Positions 27,444 to 35,973 of a stretch of DNA of 60,989 nt are shown piece by piece (position 1 is the stretch's first letter; the number at the start of each line of letters is the position of its first letter). The stretch lies in assembly GCA_964475955.1 (NCBI GenBank), contig CAYYZY010000021.1, forward strand, positions 1 to 60,989, in the 5' to 3' direction. The notes under the pieces were generated by a model. That model searched no databases, was not told where the DNA came from, and saw only the letters and a list, made by a program, of their open reading frames with translations. A program made the position numbers and the translations under genes. This DNA comes from DATKZH01 sp964475955 (lineage in GTDB: Bacteria > Planctomycetota > Planctomycetia > Pirellulales > Thermoguttaceae).

Positions 27444-27677
27444 ATGGCCACCCATTTCAGGGGCACGTGCGAGAATTGCGGCTGCCCGATCTCCGAAGTC
27501 GAGCATCGCTGCCCCTATTGCCACGCACCGCGGCGGACGGCCTCGGGCGCTACGGGAATTATCGGCGTGTTGATCGGTTTGGCACTCGCCGCGCTGCTGC
27601 TCGTGGCCCAAATCGACAAGACCACCGGCAGCGATCACCTCGGCGCCCTGCGAGAGCTGGTCATGCCGTCTGATTGA
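27444..27677 (+). CDS. Small zinc-ribbon membrane protein
   Basis: 77 aa. The first 30 residues carry two Cys pairs, CENCGC and CPYCH, 15 residues apart, forming a zinc ribbon; residues 36-57 are one transmembrane helix (GIIGVLIGLALAALLLVAQI). The arrangement is a cytoplasmic ribbon tethered to the membrane. I do not know a function. There is no good ribosome site before ATG 27444, and other frames overlap, but the spaced Cys pairs plus helix make chance unlikely. Confidence 0.6.
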   Translation: MATHFRGTCENCGCPISEVEHRCPYCHAPRRTASGATGIIGVLIGLALAALLLVAQIDKTTGSDHLGALRELVMPSD

Positions 27678-27702
27678 ATCTCCGCCGGCCGCAACGTACA
27701 AT
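27674..27702 (+). promoter_or_regulatory. Sigma-70-type promoter before the HAD gene
   Basis: TTGAAT (27674-27679) and TACAAT (27697-27702) with an ideal 17-base spacer. The -35 overlaps the stop of the upstream small gene. It would give a leader of about 108 bases for the gene at 27817. Confidence 0.5.
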
Positions 27703-27816
27703 GGGCCACGATCGCCGGATCGCTCGGGCGCGAGAACGGGCGGTTCGTTCGGGCGATGTTCCTGCGCGCCGTGCGGGCGGCGGCTTCTCGATATTTCCCA
27801 GGTTTTTGTCGCGAAC

Positions 27817-28434
27817 ATGGCGCCTAAATTCGTCTATTTTGACCTCGGTAAGGTCCTCGTCGATTTCGACGTCCACCGGATGTACCGGCAGATCGGCGAG
27901 GCGGCCGGGGTCGACCCGGTGCGCGTGCGCGAGGTGCTCTTCTTCGAGGGCTTGCAGACGGAGCACGAGCGGGGCAAGATCACCGCGGAGGAGTTCCACG
28001 CGGCCTTCTGCGAGAGGACGGCCAGCCGGGTCGAACCCGCCTCGCTGGAACGGGCCGCGAGCGACATTTTCGAGCTGAACGTGAGCATCGTGCCGGTGGT
28101 CGCGCAGTTGGAGCAGGCGGGCTGCCGGCTGGGCATCCTCTCGAACACGTGCGGGAGCCACTGGGAGCATTGCCGGCGCCGTTTCCGGATCGTGGCCGAG
28201 TGTTTTCGCGTGACGGCGCTGAGCTACCGGCTCCGCGCGGCAAAGCCCGACCCGGCCATCTTCCGCGCGGCCGCCGAGCTGGCCGGGGCCGCCCCGGAGG
28301 AGATCTTCTTCACCGACGACACGGCCGGCCACGTCGCCGGCGCCCGGGCCGCCGGCTTCGACGCCGTGCAGTACACGTCCGCCCCGCAACTGGCCGCCGA
28401 GCTTCGCCGCCGCGGTCTGCGGTTTAACTACTAA
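27817..28434 (+). CDS. HAD-superfamily hydrolase (HAD-IA, YihX-like)
   Basis: 205 aa. Motif I is FDLGKVLVDFD, with the nucleophile Asp in the D-x-G form used by the YihX (alpha-D-glucose-1-phosphate phosphatase) branch; motif II is LGILSNTC (Ser/Asn), motif III the Lys in LRAAKPDPAIF and motif IV FFTDDTAGH. All four are present, with a helical C1 cap between I and II. Lys replaces the usual Asn after the motif I glycine. The substrate is probably a small phosphate ester. The gene stands alone between a small membrane protein and a glycosidase-like gene; no ribosome site is obvious at ATG 27817. Confidence 0.85.
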   Translation: MAPKFVYFDLGKVLVDFDVHRMYRQIGEAAGVDPVRVREVLFFEGLQTEHERGKITAEEFHAAFCERTASRVEPASLERAASDIFELNVSIVPVVAQLEQAGCRLGILSNTCGSHWEHCRRRFRIVAECFRVTALSYRLRAAKPDPAIFRAAAELAGAAPEEIFFTDDTAGHVAGARAAGFDAVQYTSAPQLAAELRRRGLRFNY

Positions 28435-28476
28435 ATCATCGTGAGTCCACCGGCTCGGCCGGTGGTTGCTCAGTCA

Positions 28477-28491
28477 CCGTACGCGATTTCC
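28477..28491. repeat. Single terminal repeat of the family-D element
   Basis: CACCGTACGCGATTTCCG around 28475-28492 differs by two or three bases from CACCGTGCGCGATTCCG at the left end of the element at 39346-39475. No matching right end follows before the gene at 28543, so this is a solo end or a chance match. Confidence 0.35.
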
Positions 28492-28542
28492 GAGGGCGCG
28501 CCTGCCGGTGCCGTGGGCAGCGGCCTCAAGGAGACTCAAACC

Positions 28543-30579
28543 ATGAAGCGATCCCTACTTGTTCTGGTCGTCGCCGTGCTTGCCGCCCGAACGGGCGCCG
28601 CGGAGAACTGGTACGAAAGCTCCTTCTACCTGCTCCACGAAGACCACCACACCACCGACAAGCATGAAGTGGGGCGCGACGCAAGCCTCCCGGAAACGCT
28701 GCGCCTGGTCGGCCTCTCGCGGCCCGACGTGATCCAGATCCACGCCAAGGGGAACCCGGGCTGGACCACCTATCCGACCGAAATCGGCCACGCCCCGCCC
28801 GAGCTCGCCCGCGACGTGCTCGGCATCTGGCGCGACGCCGCCCGGCGCGACGGCTACCACTTCTCCGTCTACTACAACATCGGGCGCGACGGCGTGATCA
28901 TGAAGCGCCGCCCCGAGTGGAACCGTTCCCGCGCGGACGGCCGCGAGTGGGACCGGGCGATCTGCTACCACTCGGGCGTGGCCGAGGGGTATCTCTGGCC
29001 CATGATCCGCGAGATCGTCGAGGAGTACCGGCCCGACGGCTTCTGGTTCGACGGCTCCTGTTTCACCATCCGCGTCTGCTACTGCGACGAGTGCCGCGAG
29101 CGGTTCCGGCGGGAGCACGGGCTTGAGCCGCCCAAGACGCCCGACGAGCCCGGCTGGGCCGCCTACCACGAGATGCAGCGGCAGGTCTACCGCGAGTTCA
29201 TCCACGAGACGGCCGCGTTGATCCACGGTCTCGACCCCGAATGCCTGGTAGCGTTCAACTGGGCCTATTCGGTCCGCATGCCGGAGAAGCCCGACGAGGG
29301 GATCGCCTACCTGACCGGCGACATCGGCAACCGCGTCGAGGGGCTTTCGGCCGAGGCCCACTGGTACGACTCGGTCGGCCTGCCCTTCGACCTCATGACC
29401 CAGGTCTCGACGCGGTACGAGGATGCCGAGCCGCAGCCCGGCCGGCCCGCCTCGCGCATGGCCCCCAAGCCGCCGGTGCAGATCGAGCAGGAGATGGCGA
29501 TCATCGTCGCCAACGGCGGCCGGTATTTCGCGTGGGACAACCCCACGCCGGAGAGCGGGCTCGTGCCCGAGCGGCTCGAGTTCCTCGGGCGGGTCGTGGC
29601 CCCATTCCTTCGGGCGCGCCAGCCCTGGTGCCTGGGGTCGAAACGATTGCCCGACGCCTCGCTCCTGCACAGCGCGGCGGCGCACTACGCGGTGACCGAA
29701 TCGGCCACCACGAGCTTCACCAAGCGGGACAACCGCATCGACGGCGCCGCGGATACGCTGCCGCGGCTCCATCTCAACTACGAGATGCTGCCCGACTGGC
29801 GCCTCCAGTCGCAGGACGTGCGCAGCCGGCTGGTGATCGTCGAGCACCCCAAGCGGCTGGCGAGCAAGACGGTCGACGCGCTGGTCGATTACGTGCAAGG
29901 CGGCGGGCGCCTGCTGATGACCGGCATGGGCCTCGGCCTCGACGAGCGTCTGGAGAAGGTCTTCGGCATCGCGGGCTTCACGGGGCCTGAGGGGGCCGAG
30001 CCGCTGGTGTTCGGCGACGGCGCAGGGTCCGCCCGGTTCGATCACTGGCTGTTCCGGCTGGAGCCCTCCTCGGCGACGCCGCTCCTCCAGGTGCAGGACG
30101 CCCAGGGCACAACGCACCCAGTGCTCACGGAGAGCCGTTTTGGACAGGGCACGGCGTACTACGTGCCGCTGCCGCTTTTGACCAGGCACGGCAAGAACGT
30201 GGTACCCGATTCGTTGTTCGAAGCGGTGTTCGGCCGGGTCCTGCCCGAGGGCGAACGTCTCCTGACGACCGACGCCCCGGACACGGTCGAGGTCGTCCTG
30301 CGCGAGCAGGAGGGCCGGCAGGTCGTCCACCTGGTCAACATGCACGCCGGCACGCGCAAGGTCGTCGCCGCGGGACGGCGCCGCTACCCGATGATCACGG
30401 AGATTCCGCCGGTCCCGCCGTGCTGCGTCTCTGTGCGCCTCCCGGCTCGGCCGAAATCGGTCGAGCTTCAGCCGCAGGGAACGGCGGTGAAGGACTGGAA
30501 GTACGAAGGCGGCCGCCTGGAGGTGAACGTGCCGGAGGTCGTCATTCACCAGATGGTCGTCATCGAGCCGGCCGAGTGA
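28543..30579 (+). CDS. Exported glycoside-hydrolase-like protein (GHL6 / alpha-L-fucosidase-like barrel)
   Basis: 678 aa with a signal peptide (SLLVLVVAVLAARTGAAE). Residues 30-340 form a TIM-barrel glycosidase-like domain: IQIHAKGNPGW, FSVYYNIG, a long catalytic-type strand DGFWFDGSCF with a conserved Asp, then a Cys-rich CYCDECRERF loop; these resemble hypothetical glycosyl hydrolase 6 and alpha-L-fucosidase-type barrels. A middle domain (about 430-560) looks like the beta-galactosidase trimerisation fold (LVIVEHPKRLASKTVDALV), and a small beta domain ends the protein. AAGGAG precedes ATG 28543. Substrate is unknown; plant or algal polysaccharide is a reasonable guess given CE15 and heparinase-like genes nearby. 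Confidence 0.75.
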   Translation: MKRSLLVLVVAVLAARTGAAENWYESSFYLLHEDHHTTDKHEVGRDASLPETLRLVGLSRPDVIQIHAKGNPGWTTYPTEIGHAPPELARDVLGIWRDAARRDGYHFSVYYNIGRDGVIMKRRPEWNRSRADGREWDRAICYHSGVAEGYLWPMIREIVEEYRPDGFWFDGSCFTIRVCYCDECRERFRREHGLEPPKTPDEPGWAAYHEMQRQVYREFIHETAALIHGLDPECLVAFNWAYSVRMPEKPDEGIAYLTGDIGNRVEGLSAEAHWYDSVGLPFDLMTQVSTRYEDAEPQPGRPASRMAPKPPVQIEQEMAIIVANGGRYFAWDNPTPESGLVPERLEFLGRVVAPFLRARQPWCLGSKRLPDASLLHSAAAHYAVTESATTSFTKRDNRIDGAADTLPRLHLNYEMLPDWRLQSQDVRSRLVIVEHPKRLASKTVDALVDYVQGGGRLLMTGMGLGLDERLEKVFGIAGFTGPEGAEPLVFGDGAGSARFDHWLFRLEPSSATPLLQVQDAQGTTHPVLTESRFGQGTAYYVPLPLLTRHGKNVVPDSLFEAVFGRVLPEGERLLTTDAPDTVEVVLREQEGRQVVHLVNMHAGTRKVVAAGRRRYPMITEIPPVPPCCVSVRLPARPKSVELQPQGTAVKDWKYEGGRLEVNVPEVVIHQMVVIEPAE

Positions 30580-30617
30580 GGATGCGGCATTTGCCGGTTG
30601 CTCAATGAATAGCCATG

Positions 30618-30639
30618 GTCGCTTTTCGCTCCGCGAAAG
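30618..30639 (+). repeat. Half copy of the family-A repeat
   Basis: GTCGCTTTTCGCTCCGCGAAAG is the first hairpin of the family-A module. The second hairpin is missing and replaced by an unrelated CGACGTGCCGTCGGCGG hairpin. It lies after the stop at 30579. Confidence 0.65.
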
Positions 30640-30788
30640 CGCGCCGACGTGCCGTCGGCGGCTAAACGGCGTCGGATAAAGGGCAGCGGCACCGGGCACG
30701 GCTGCGGGCATCGCACGTCGCACCCGAGGAGCCGTTTCGGGTATACTTCATCCGGTACGGGCGCGTTCGTGTTCGGGAGAGCCGGTCG

Positions 30789-31148
30789 ATGGCCGAGGCG
30801 GCGGAGAAGTGGGTCCTGGTTACGGCCGTGGTGGGAGGGCGGAGAGAGATCATCGGCTGGGCTCGGGAGGGGGCATGGGTGGAGATTCCCACGACGGCCG
30901 GCCGGGCAATCGCGGCTGAAGAGTGGATCGCCCTTCTGGCGTCGGTCGAGGGGGCAGGGCGTGCGGTCTTGATCCGCCGCGTCGACGAGGGATGGCTCCC
31001 CCGGAACATCCTCGAGTTCACGCTCGGCGAAGCGCCTTACTTCGGGGACGGCGCCGGAGACGCCGCCTCCCGCTGGCGGTTTCGTATCGCCCAGGCGATT
31101 GTCGAAGCGGCCAAGCGTTACCGAGACGGATTCCGCCCCGGCCGGTAG
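30789..31148 (+). CDS. Hypothetical protein (119 aa)
   Basis: No family recognised. The N-terminal half has a beta pattern (KWVLVTAVVGGRREIIGWA, AWVEIPTTAG) and the C-terminal 40 residues are helical and basic (RWRFRIAQAIVEAAKRYRDG). There is no signal peptide, so it is probably cytoplasmic. GGGAGAGCC precedes ATG 30789, and a TATACT box at 30742-30747 could belong to its promoter, though no -35 is visible. It lies 122 bases before nrdR on the same strand. Confidence 0.6.
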   Translation: MAEAAEKWVLVTAVVGGRREIIGWAREGAWVEIPTTAGRAIAAEEWIALLASVEGAGRAVLIRRVDEGWLPRNILEFTLGEAPYFGDGAGDAASRWRFRIAQAIVEAAKRYRDGFRPGR

Positions 31149-31190
31149 GATCGCTTCGGGGGGAGCGTCGTCCGCTTCGGCACCTTCCTG

Positions 31191-31217
31191 TTGCTGGTCG
31201 ACCGCTACTGCTATAGT
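31191..31217 (+). promoter_or_regulatory. Possible promoter for nrdR
   Basis: TTGCTG (31191-31196) and TATAGT (31212-31217) with a short 15-base spacer, 54 bases before ATG 31271. I see no clear NrdR box pair overlapping it. Confidence 0.4.
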
Positions 31218-31270
31218 GGGTGGTTGTACGTCGACCTAGCACGAGAGCGGGGCCACGGGTGGGTGGTGCG

Positions 31271-31741
31271 ATGAGATGTCCGTTCTGCCAAGCTGACAAC
31301 GACCGGGTGACCGATTCGCGGGCAGGCGAGGACGGTTACACGATCCGACGAAGACGCCAATGCCTGGCGTGCAAACGGCGCTACACCACTTACGAGCGGA
31401 TCGAACGCGCCCACATCAAGGTCATCAAGAAGGACGGCGCGCGCGTGCCGTACGATCGCCACCGGTTGAAGCTGGGTCTGGAGAAGGCCTGCTGGAAGCG
31501 GCCGATCAGCAACGCCAAGCTGGAGGCCATCCTCTGGGAGATCGAGAACCACGTCGAGACGCACTTCGAATCGGAGGTCGAAAGCCGATACCTGGGCGAG
31601 CTGGTGATGGGGCACCTTCGTGAGCTCGACCAGGTGGCGTACGTCCGATTCGCCAGCGTCTACCGGCAATTTCAAGACGCCCACGATTTCGTCGACGAGC
31701 TCCGCCCCATGCTCTCCGACCGTCCCCAGCCTCCTGAGTAG
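31271..31741 (+). CDS. nrdR: Transcriptional repressor NrdR
   Basis: 156 aa. Zinc ribbon with C3-x2-C6 and C31-x2-C34 (MRCPFC; CLACKRRYTTYE) followed by an ATP-cone domain (HIKVIKKDGARVPYDRHRL) that senses ATP/dATP. NrdR represses ribonucleotide reductase genes by binding paired NrdR boxes. The start is ATG 31271, where all family members begin; the frame is open further upstream but gives non-family sequence. No ribonucleotide reductase gene is in the window. The prenyl synthase on the other strand converges on it, 27 bases between the stops. Confidence 0.95.
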   Translation: MRCPFCQADNDRVTDSRAGEDGYTIRRRRQCLACKRRYTTYERIERAHIKVIKKDGARVPYDRHRLKLGLEKACWKRPISNAKLEAILWEIENHVETHFESEVESRYLGELVMGHLRELDQVAYVRFASVYRQFQDAHDFVDELRPMLSDRPQPPE

Positions 31742-31768
31742 TCCGGGGGCCACTTCCCCGCCCTCGGC

Positions 31769-32773
31769 CTATCGCTGGCGGGTGACGACGAACTCGGCCA
31801 GCCCTCGGAGGGTCTCGTCGGCCTCGGTCGCCGGCGCCGCCGGCAGTTCTTCGACGGCACGGCGGGCGAACCAGGCTGCCTTGTTGCGGGAATAGTCGAC
31901 GGCGTCGGATTCGTGCAGACGACGCCTGAGGTAGTCGCGACGGTGGTTCTCCGGCCGCGAGAGGGCCGCCACCAGGTCGTGCCGTTGCCGGCCGTCGAGC
32001 CGGCTTAGGAGGCGGATCAGCGGCAGGGTCGGCTTCTGTTTGACCAGGTCGGTGCCCAAGGATTTGCCGGCGGTGGCCTCTTCGCCGAGCACGTCGAGCA
32101 CGTCGTCGGCGATCTGAAAGGCGATCCCGAGGTTCTGCCCAAAGCGACCGTAGGCCTCGCGGCGTTCGAGGTCGGCCCCGGCGTAATGTGCACCCAGCCG
32201 GCAGCAGCAGGCACACAGGGCGGCCGTCTTGCCGTTGATGACGTCGAGGTATTGCTCTTCGCTCAGGTCGTAGTTGCCGCGGGTGTCGATCTGCCGCAAC
32301 TCGCCCTCGCAAACGGTTTGGCCCGCCTCGGAGATCGCCCGCCAGGCGAAGGTGTCGTCGAGCGAGCTGACCAAGCACATGGCGCGCGTGAAGAGGTAAT
32401 CTCCCAGCAGCACGCTGGTTTCGTTGTCCCACCGGGCGTTGACCGTTTCGAGATGACGGCGCAGCGTGGCTTCGTCGAGCACGTCGTCGTGGATGAGCGT
32501 CGCCGTGTGGAACAGCTCCACCACGGCGGCCAGCGTGTAGTGCTCCGCGCCCAGGCCGCCGCACGCCTTCGCCGAGAGCAACACCAGAGCCGGCCTCAGC
32601 CGCTTGCCCCCGATTTGAAATCCGTGCTTCGCCAGTTGATCGACGAAGGGATACCGGCTCGACAGCTCGGCGCGGAGAGTCCGTTCGACCTCGTCGAGAT
32701 CCGCGCGAATCGGCGCGTACAGGGTGGGAAGATCTCGGGGCGTCGTCCCGAAGCCCGTGATGCCTTGACTCAT
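31769..32773 (-). CDS. Long-chain polyprenyl diphosphate synthase
   Basis: 334 aa trans-prenyltransferase of the IspB/solanesyl class. First Asp motif HDDVLDEATLRR, second FQIADDVLDV; GGKRLRPALV and KTAALCACCC are the other conserved stretches. The first motif has the DDxxD form without insertion, and the residue pattern before it (AAVVELFHTATLIHDD) lacks the bulky stop residues of short-chain enzymes, so a long product for quinone side chains is likely. It is distinct from the short-chain enzyme at 24318. It follows moaC on the minus strand by 67 bases. Start ATG 32773. Confidence 0.88.
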   Translation of the reverse strand: MSQGITGFGTTPRDLPTLYAPIRADLDEVERTLRAELSSRYPFVDQLAKHGFQIGGKRLRPALVLLSAKACGGLGAEHYTLAAVVELFHTATLIHDDVLDEATLRRHLETVNARWDNETSVLLGDYLFTRAMCLVSSLDDTFAWRAISEAGQTVCEGELRQIDTRGNYDLSEEQYLDVINGKTAALCACCCRLGAHYAGADLERREAYGRFGQNLGIAFQIADDVLDVLGEEATAGKSLGTDLVKQKPTLPLIRLLSRLDGRQRHDLVAALSRPENHRRDYLRRRLHESDAVDYSRNKAAWFARRAVEELPAAPATEADETLRGLAEFVVTRQR

Positions 32774-32840
32774 CGGTGCTTCCCCGACGGCGACGTGGCA
32801 TCGAGCCGGGCGCCGTCGCCGCGATCGAAGGTCGGTTCGT

Positions 32841-33317
32841 TCAATCCTCTCTGCGGAAGTGGCCGCTTCGGCCCCCCGATTTCTCCTCCAGCCGGACTTG
32901 GTCGATCACCATCCCTCGATCCACCGACTTGCACATGTCGTAGATGGTCACCGCGGCAATGCTCACCGCGCAGAGTGCCTCCATCTCGACGCCCGTCCGG
33001 GCGGTCGCCCGGGCCTCTGCTTCGATGGCCACGGTCGCCTCGTCCGGAAACGCGAACCGAAGCCAGACGCCGTCGAGGGGGAGCACGTGACACAGCGGCA
33101 CCAGCTCGCCCGTCCGCTTGGCGGCCATGATCCCGGCGAGCCGGGCGACCTCGAGCACGTCTCCCTTGGCGACCCGGCTGTCGCGAATTTGCTGGAGGGT
33201 CTGGGGGCACATCCGGACACAGCCGCTGGCTCGGGCTCGCCGCACCGTGACGTCCTTGTCGCCCACGTCGACCATGTGGCTGGCCCCCTCAGAGTCAAAA
33301 TGGCTCAGTGGGCCCAT
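32841..33317 (-). CDS. moaC: Cyclic pyranopterin monophosphate synthase MoaC
   Basis: 158 aa, normal length. Converts the MoaA product 3',8-cyclo-GTP to cyclic pyranopterin monophosphate in molybdenum/tungsten cofactor synthesis. Conserved segments: SHFDSEGASHMVDVGDK, AKRTGELVPLCHVLP (active-site Lys/His region) and GVEMEALCAV...DMCKSVDRGM (second Lys). This cofactor is what the aldehyde oxidoreductase at 2644 would need. No other moa gene is in the window. It sits between the glycosyltransferase and the long-chain prenyl synthase on one strand with gaps of 53 and 67 bases, likely one transcript without shared function. Confidence 0.95.
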   Translation of the reverse strand: MGPLSHFDSEGASHMVDVGDKDVTVRRARASGCVRMCPQTLQQIRDSRVAKGDVLEVARLAGIMAAKRTGELVPLCHVLPLDGVWLRFAFPDEATVAIEAEARATARTGVEMEALCAVSIAAVTIYDMCKSVDRGMVIDQVRLEEKSGGRSGHFRRED

Positions 33318-33370
33318 GGTCTTTGGCTCAACGGAGGGGGGAAGCGAACGCGAGGCACCATTATTGTAGT

Positions 33371-35110
33371 CTACGGGAGCCGCCCGTCGAGGGGTAAGCG
33401 GCTCCTACCCCCTTGGGCTGGGCCAAGGCCCCCCGCCGGCCCGCGCGGCCTTTCCGTGCCCGCGCCGGACGGCAGTTCCACCAGCCGAGCCAGCCAAACG
33501 CCTTGGACGCGGTTCTCCGCGACCGGTTCCGCCGACCAGACGCGTTGCGGGACCGAGGCGCCCGACGCCAGATCCGCCTTCCGGTTGTAGACGACGGCGT
33601 AGCGTACGCCCGGCGGCGGCCCCGACCAGTTCTCCCCCCAGCCGGCCAACAGCATGGTGCGGTTGTCCCACAAGGCGGGCGACGCCTGCCCAACGGCCGG
33701 CGCCTGCCACGGTGCCAAGCTGGGCCCGAAGAGGACCGCGCCGTCCGGCGCGCGGCGAGCCGCCTTGTCCAGGAGCGATTCGTCGACGGCGTCGCCCCAG
33801 TACGTCACTTCGAACCCCAACCGCTCCGCCCCCCAAAGCCCGCCGACCAAGAGGCTGTAGTGGCTCAACTGGAAGGGATGATAGAGCACCAGCCCCGCCC
33901 CTTGGATCGCCACGAACAGGCCCACGGCCGTCAGGCGCCACGGCTCCGCGGTGCGCCTCCAGGCCGGGTGCTCGACCACCCATTTCACGCCGATCCCGAC
34001 GGAAACCGCCCAGAGCGGGAAGACCACCAGGAACAGGCGCACACCATCGTACACGGGCGTGCCCGGCCAGGCAAACACGAGCAGCATGAACGCGAGCGTC
34101 CCCAGGATCAGCAGGTAGCCGGGACGGGCCCGCCACGTCCGGCGGCTCGCCCACGCCCCCACGAGCCCCAACAGCAGCAGGCCGATCGGCAGGGCAACCG
34201 CAAACATCACGAGCGGGTAATGCCAGGGGGCGTCCTGATCGGCCCACACCCGGCCCGCATAGAACACGTGGACTACCTGCCGGTTGGTCGCGGTTCCGAG
34301 CAACTGCTTCAAGTGTTCGACCGGCGCCAGCCACAGCCAGGGCCACCCCGCGAACAGGGTGGCCGCGCCCGCCGCGCCCCAGGCCGCCAGCGGCCCGACC
34401 GCCCGATGCCGCCGGCGCCACACCAGCCACACCACGACCGGCGGTAGGATCAACAGCCCGTGCACGCGCGTCAGCATGGCCAGCCCCCACACCACGCCCG
34501 CCAGAGCGTACCGCCACGCTTGGCCGCCCCGGGCCTCCGCGCGGGCCACCGCCAACACGGCGCCGACGAACGCCAGCGCGGTGAGCATGTCGAGGGCCGC
34601 CAGATGGGCGTGGGCGAACATGCGCGGCACGAGCAGCACCGCCGCCGAAGCCGCGGTGCCCGCCACGGGGCCTTCCCTGCCGGCCGTCCACAACCCTACC
34701 AGCAGGACGAGCAACCCAAAGGCCAAGGCCGGGGCGAACCGGGCCGGCAGGATCGAGACGGCCTGTGGATTGTCCGGCGCCATGTCGAACACGTGATGCG
34801 CCCAGCCCAGCGCCCAGTTCCCCAGAGGGGGATGCACCGGCGGCCCCTCGAGCCTCCACGGGAAGTTCTTCTCGATGTTCTCCCGCGTGAAGAACCCCAC
34901 GCCCTGCTGCCGGAGCGCCGCCACCAGCCGTTTGCCGGACGCGACGTGGTACATCTCGTCGCAGGTGACGCCCGGCCCCCACCCCTCCGGCGCAAGGGTG
35001 GCCATCGTGGCGACCGTCGCCGCCACCGCCAGAACGATCGGGCCGGCCACCGACGGCTTCCCCGGCCGGACCGGCTCCTCGAAGGTCTCGTCTTCGGCCA
35101 TGGCGTCCAT
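33371..35110 (-). CDS. Membrane glycosyltransferase, PMT/ArnT-like (GT39/GT83 fold)
   Basis: 579 aa with about ten hydrophobic segments. The first loop has the GT-C catalytic-type acidic motif (TCDEMYHVASG) followed by the conserved HPPLGNWALGW, as in dolichyl/lipid-phosphate-sugar mannosyl- and aminoarabinosyl-transferases. These enzymes move a sugar from a lipid carrier to protein or lipid on the outer side of the membrane. The C-terminal 150 residues are a soluble domain (FEVTYWGDAVDESLLDK). ATG 35110 is used; ATG 35101 is close and in frame. The competing frame of similar length lacks hydrophobic segments and is a shadow. Confidence 0.82.
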   Translation of the reverse strand: MDAMAEDETFEEPVRPGKPSVAGPIVLAVAATVATMATLAPEGWGPGVTCDEMYHVASGKRLVAALRQQGVGFFTRENIEKNFPWRLEGPPVHPPLGNWALGWAHHVFDMAPDNPQAVSILPARFAPALAFGLLVLLVGLWTAGREGPVAGTAASAAVLLVPRMFAHAHLAALDMLTALAFVGAVLAVARAEARGGQAWRYALAGVVWGLAMLTRVHGLLILPPVVVWLVWRRRHRAVGPLAAWGAAGAATLFAGWPWLWLAPVEHLKQLLGTATNRQVVHVFYAGRVWADQDAPWHYPLVMFAVALPIGLLLLGLVGAWASRRTWRARPGYLLILGTLAFMLLVFAWPGTPVYDGVRLFLVVFPLWAVSVGIGVKWVVEHPAWRRTAEPWRLTAVGLFVAIQGAGLVLYHPFQLSHYSLLVGGLWGAERLGFEVTYWGDAVDESLLDKAARRAPDGAVLFGPSLAPWQAPAVGQASPALWDNRTMLLAGWGENWSGPPPGVRYAVVYNRKADLASGASVPQRVWSAEPVAENRVQGVWLARLVELPSGAGTERPRGPAGGLGPAQGGRSRLPLDGRLP

Positions 35111-35220
35111 CGTACTTCTCACCCGGGCCCCTCTGCAAGCGAGCCCCCTCGACGACGGGACAACGTGGGCCAACGGGCGTTGCAAGAAACGAAGGGAGAG
35201 TCGGCCCGCGCCGCGTCGTC

Positions 35221-35973
35221 CTACCACCAGCCCAAGAAATGCTCGAGCAGGACCAGCCCGCCGACGCCGCCAAACGGAATCGCAAGCACCTGGAACCACA
35301 GGTCTTGCGTCAACGGGAGGAAGGCGCCGCGGCGCTGCTTTTCCGTTTCCTCAATGGCCCGCTCGTAGCGCTCCATCTGCACCTCCGAGTTCCTCGTGCC
35401 GTTGTCCGCCGCGGCGCTCGCCAGCCCGTCCCGCAGCCGTGCGAGTATCGTGTGCCGGGCCTTACCCGCCGTGTACCGAAGCGCGCACGCAGCGCCGACC
35501 ACCGCCAGGACCACCACGAGTGTTGCCACGATCCACGTGAGGCCGGCGTTGTCGAAGGCAGGCAAACGGATCGAAAGCAGGAGGAAAAAGACGAGCAGAG
35601 GATACAGGGCCACCTGGCGCACTTCGTCACTGCAATTGGCGATCACGCGAACGTGAAGCCGCTCGCACTCCACGTGGTCGGCCGGATTCTCGGTCTTGGC
35701 AGCCGGCTTCTTGGTTTTGGAGGGTGTTTCGCCGGGGTCCTCGTGAAGATGATACAGTTGCACCGCGCTGTAGGCGGGCCACCGCCGATAACGCGGGGCT
35801 TTGCGCCCTGTTTTGTCTTTCGCCCCGCCTCCATTGTGAGCCTTGTCCTCCCGGGCTCCCGGCGAGTCGACGTCATCGGCCAGGGCATGCACGAACCGGC
35901 AGCAGCACCGGCATGCAGAGCAGGCGCCCGTTGCCCGAAGGGTCTTCGCCGATGACGCCCTCGACGATCGCAC
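35221..35973 (-). CDS. Membrane protein, probable C-terminal part of a frameshifted gene
   Basis: The open frame allows 250 aa but its true start is unclear. The first 40 residues are an odd Cys/Ser/Arg-rich stretch (SACRCCCRFV) that is the wrong-frame shadow of the preceding gene's end. After about residue 33 (ADDVDSPG) the sequence becomes normal: a polar region, two adjacent transmembrane helices (LYPLLVFFLLLSIRLPAF; IVATLVVVLAVVGAACAL), a coiled-coil-like ERAIEETEKQRRG and a last helix (FQVLAIPFGGVGGLVLLE). It overlaps the gene at 35873-36391 by 101 bases in another frame. I think the two are one gene interrupted by a frameshift near 35885-35930. No function is known. Confidence 0.55.
   Translation of the reverse strand: MRSSRASSAKTLRATGACSACRCCCRFVHALADDVDSPGAREDKAHNGGGAKDKTGRKAPRYRRWPAYSAVQLYHLHEDPGETPSKTKKPAAKTENPADHVECERLHVRVIANCSDEVRQVALYPLLVFFLLLSIRLPAFDNAGLTWIVATLVVVLAVVGAACALRYTAGKARHTILARLRDGLASAAADNGTRNSEVQMERYERAIEETEKQRRGAFLPLTQDLWFQVLAIPFGGVGGLVLLEHFLGWW

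Noticed and set aside
27980..28427. Arg-rich open frames on both strands within the HAD gene
   Set aside because: They are shadows; the four HAD motifs fix the coding frame.
33405..35285. A 626-codon alternative frame opposite the membrane glycosyltransferase frame (same strand)
   Set aside because: It lacks hydrophobic helices and is Gly/Arg-rich; the 33371-35110 frame has about ten helices and the HPPLGNW motif.
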